NCBI GenBank assembly: GCA_963662175.1 | Contig: OY759218.1 | Span: 434,001-498,000 of the forward strand | Reading direction: 5' to 3' | Length of the DNA stretch: 64,000 nucleotides | Source: Aradus depressus | Lineage: Eukaryota > Arthropoda > Insecta > Hemiptera > Aradidae | In this document: positions 63,320-64,000 of the stretch, piece by piece | Numbering within the stretch: the first letter of the stretch is position 1 | Layout of the letters: each line of letters begins with the position of its first letter | The notes under the pieces: model-generated | Seen by the model: only the letters and a program-made list of their open reading frames with translations | Told to the model about the DNA's origin: nothing | Database searches by the model: none | Program-made: the position numbers and the translations under genes

Positions 63320-64000
63320 TGCTCTAGAAATTCACTAACTTCGTTAACAACTGAATTAACATGTTTAAAAAAAAATTCATCAACAATAAATATTCACATT
63401 TTTTAACAACAATTAAATAATAATTCTTTTTTTTTTTTTTTGAACACACGGTTTCATTGTTATTTAAACGATAAAATTAAAATGATTTAAGCACAATAAT
63501 GGAACTTGGCAACATTTTAAACAATCACTAATACAATAATGCACGATATTTTAAAACGAAATAAACATAATGAAATAATAACCCTAAAGTATCAAATACA
63601 GGACTAGACTAAGAGCAGTGAAGGTTAGGATAGGATAAACAGACTCGTCAGGTTTGTCAATATCGTAAATTTTTAAAAAATGTTTATATTTGATGAAATA
63701 TATATATTTGATTAAATATATATATATAGGTTTAAATATATATATTTGATTAAATATATATATTTTATTAAATATATACATTTGATTAAATATATATATT
63801 TACTTATATTTTTAAATATAATAAATATATCTACATAAGAAAATTCTAATGAAATTGTATTAAACTAGCCTAATTTTATTGGTGTTGAAAATAATTAAGA
63901 ATTTTAGGGCTGGTCACCTTTTGGCCCACCTCACTTTCTTACTATAAATACAATCCTATTAACCTAATAGATGAAAATTATTAAAGTAATCATTACTACC
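63320..64000. other. AT-rich flank with minisatellite
   Basis: A T-run lies at 63427-63441. From about 63690 to 63810 ATATATTTGATTAAATAT repeats head to tail. No gene is seen to the window end. Confidence 0.6.

Noticed and set aside
63584..63781. 65-codon frame rich in Ile, Tyr and Lys
   Set aside because: It is the AT-rich minisatellite at 63690-63810 read in frame.

Overview
This window is AT-rich, repeat-laden animal nuclear DNA, most likely from an insect. Three things support this: spliced exons with GT/AG borders, a transposon spectrum typical of arthropods (R1-clade, Jockey-like and I-like LINEs, Penelope, Ty3/gypsy, Tc1/mariner, PIF/Harbinger, pogo-like, Polinton), and tRNA-derived SINEs. 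The SINE cores and C2H2 genes with KEEP/KQEE leaders make a hemipteran plausible, but I cannot prove the species. Nothing is bacterial; there are no operons, CRISPR arrays or prophages.

Layout. 1-9575: tandem repeats. These are a ~440-bp SINE-derived satellite (361-2599), a 66-bp minisatellite (2755-3730) and a ~143-bp satellite (3840-5812 and 8046-8985). The 143-bp satellite is split by a 5'-truncated R1-clade LINE flanked by a 13-bp target duplication. 9576-14634: a second R1-clade LINE whose 5' part (ORF1, APE, RT) is inverted against its 3' part, the structure made by twin priming. 14635-21250: SINEs, an R1 crumb, a Tc1-like relic, a PIF/Harbinger element with intact ends, and dispersed repeats.

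21270-36130: pieces of the condensin I HEAT subunit gene NCAPD2 (CAP-D2) on the + strand. The N-terminal and C-terminal exons are recognisable. About 700-750 residues of the middle are missing, two exons carry frame breaks, one exon has been amplified into a 149-bp tandem array, and another exon with flanking intron has been copied ~6 kb upstream with a 16-bp flanking duplication. Introns hold a Jockey relic, a 3.3-kb 90-bp minisatellite and a Penelope-like element with inverted terminal repeats. Immediately downstream lies a mariner element with both ends (36345-37467).

37500-42940: an I-superfamily-like LINE on the - strand (ORF1 with PHD finger and FP25K-like domain; damaged ORF2) with a 10 x 74-bp array upstream of ORF1. 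42950-46440: no recognised gene. 46450-53180: parts of a C2H2 zinc-finger gene (- strand), a Polinton DNA polymerase B relic split by a pogo-like transposon, a gag-like ORF and a 246-bp near-perfect palindrome.

53364-61535: a nest of retroelements. It holds an R1-clade 3' fragment and an inverted, duplicated Jockey-like LINE, into which a Ty3/gypsy element with two 132-bp LTRs and a 5-bp target duplication has inserted. The sequence next to the gypsy LTR is complementary to the predicted 5' end of the element's own transcript, pointing to self-primed reverse transcription. 61540-64000: a short acidic leader exon and a DYRK-family kinase exon missing the ATP-binding loop (- strand), then AT-rich minisatellite.

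The strongest candidates for something new are the self-priming gypsy element, the exon-derived satellite and copied exon in NCAPD2, and the inverted Penelope-type repeats with hammerhead-like cores.
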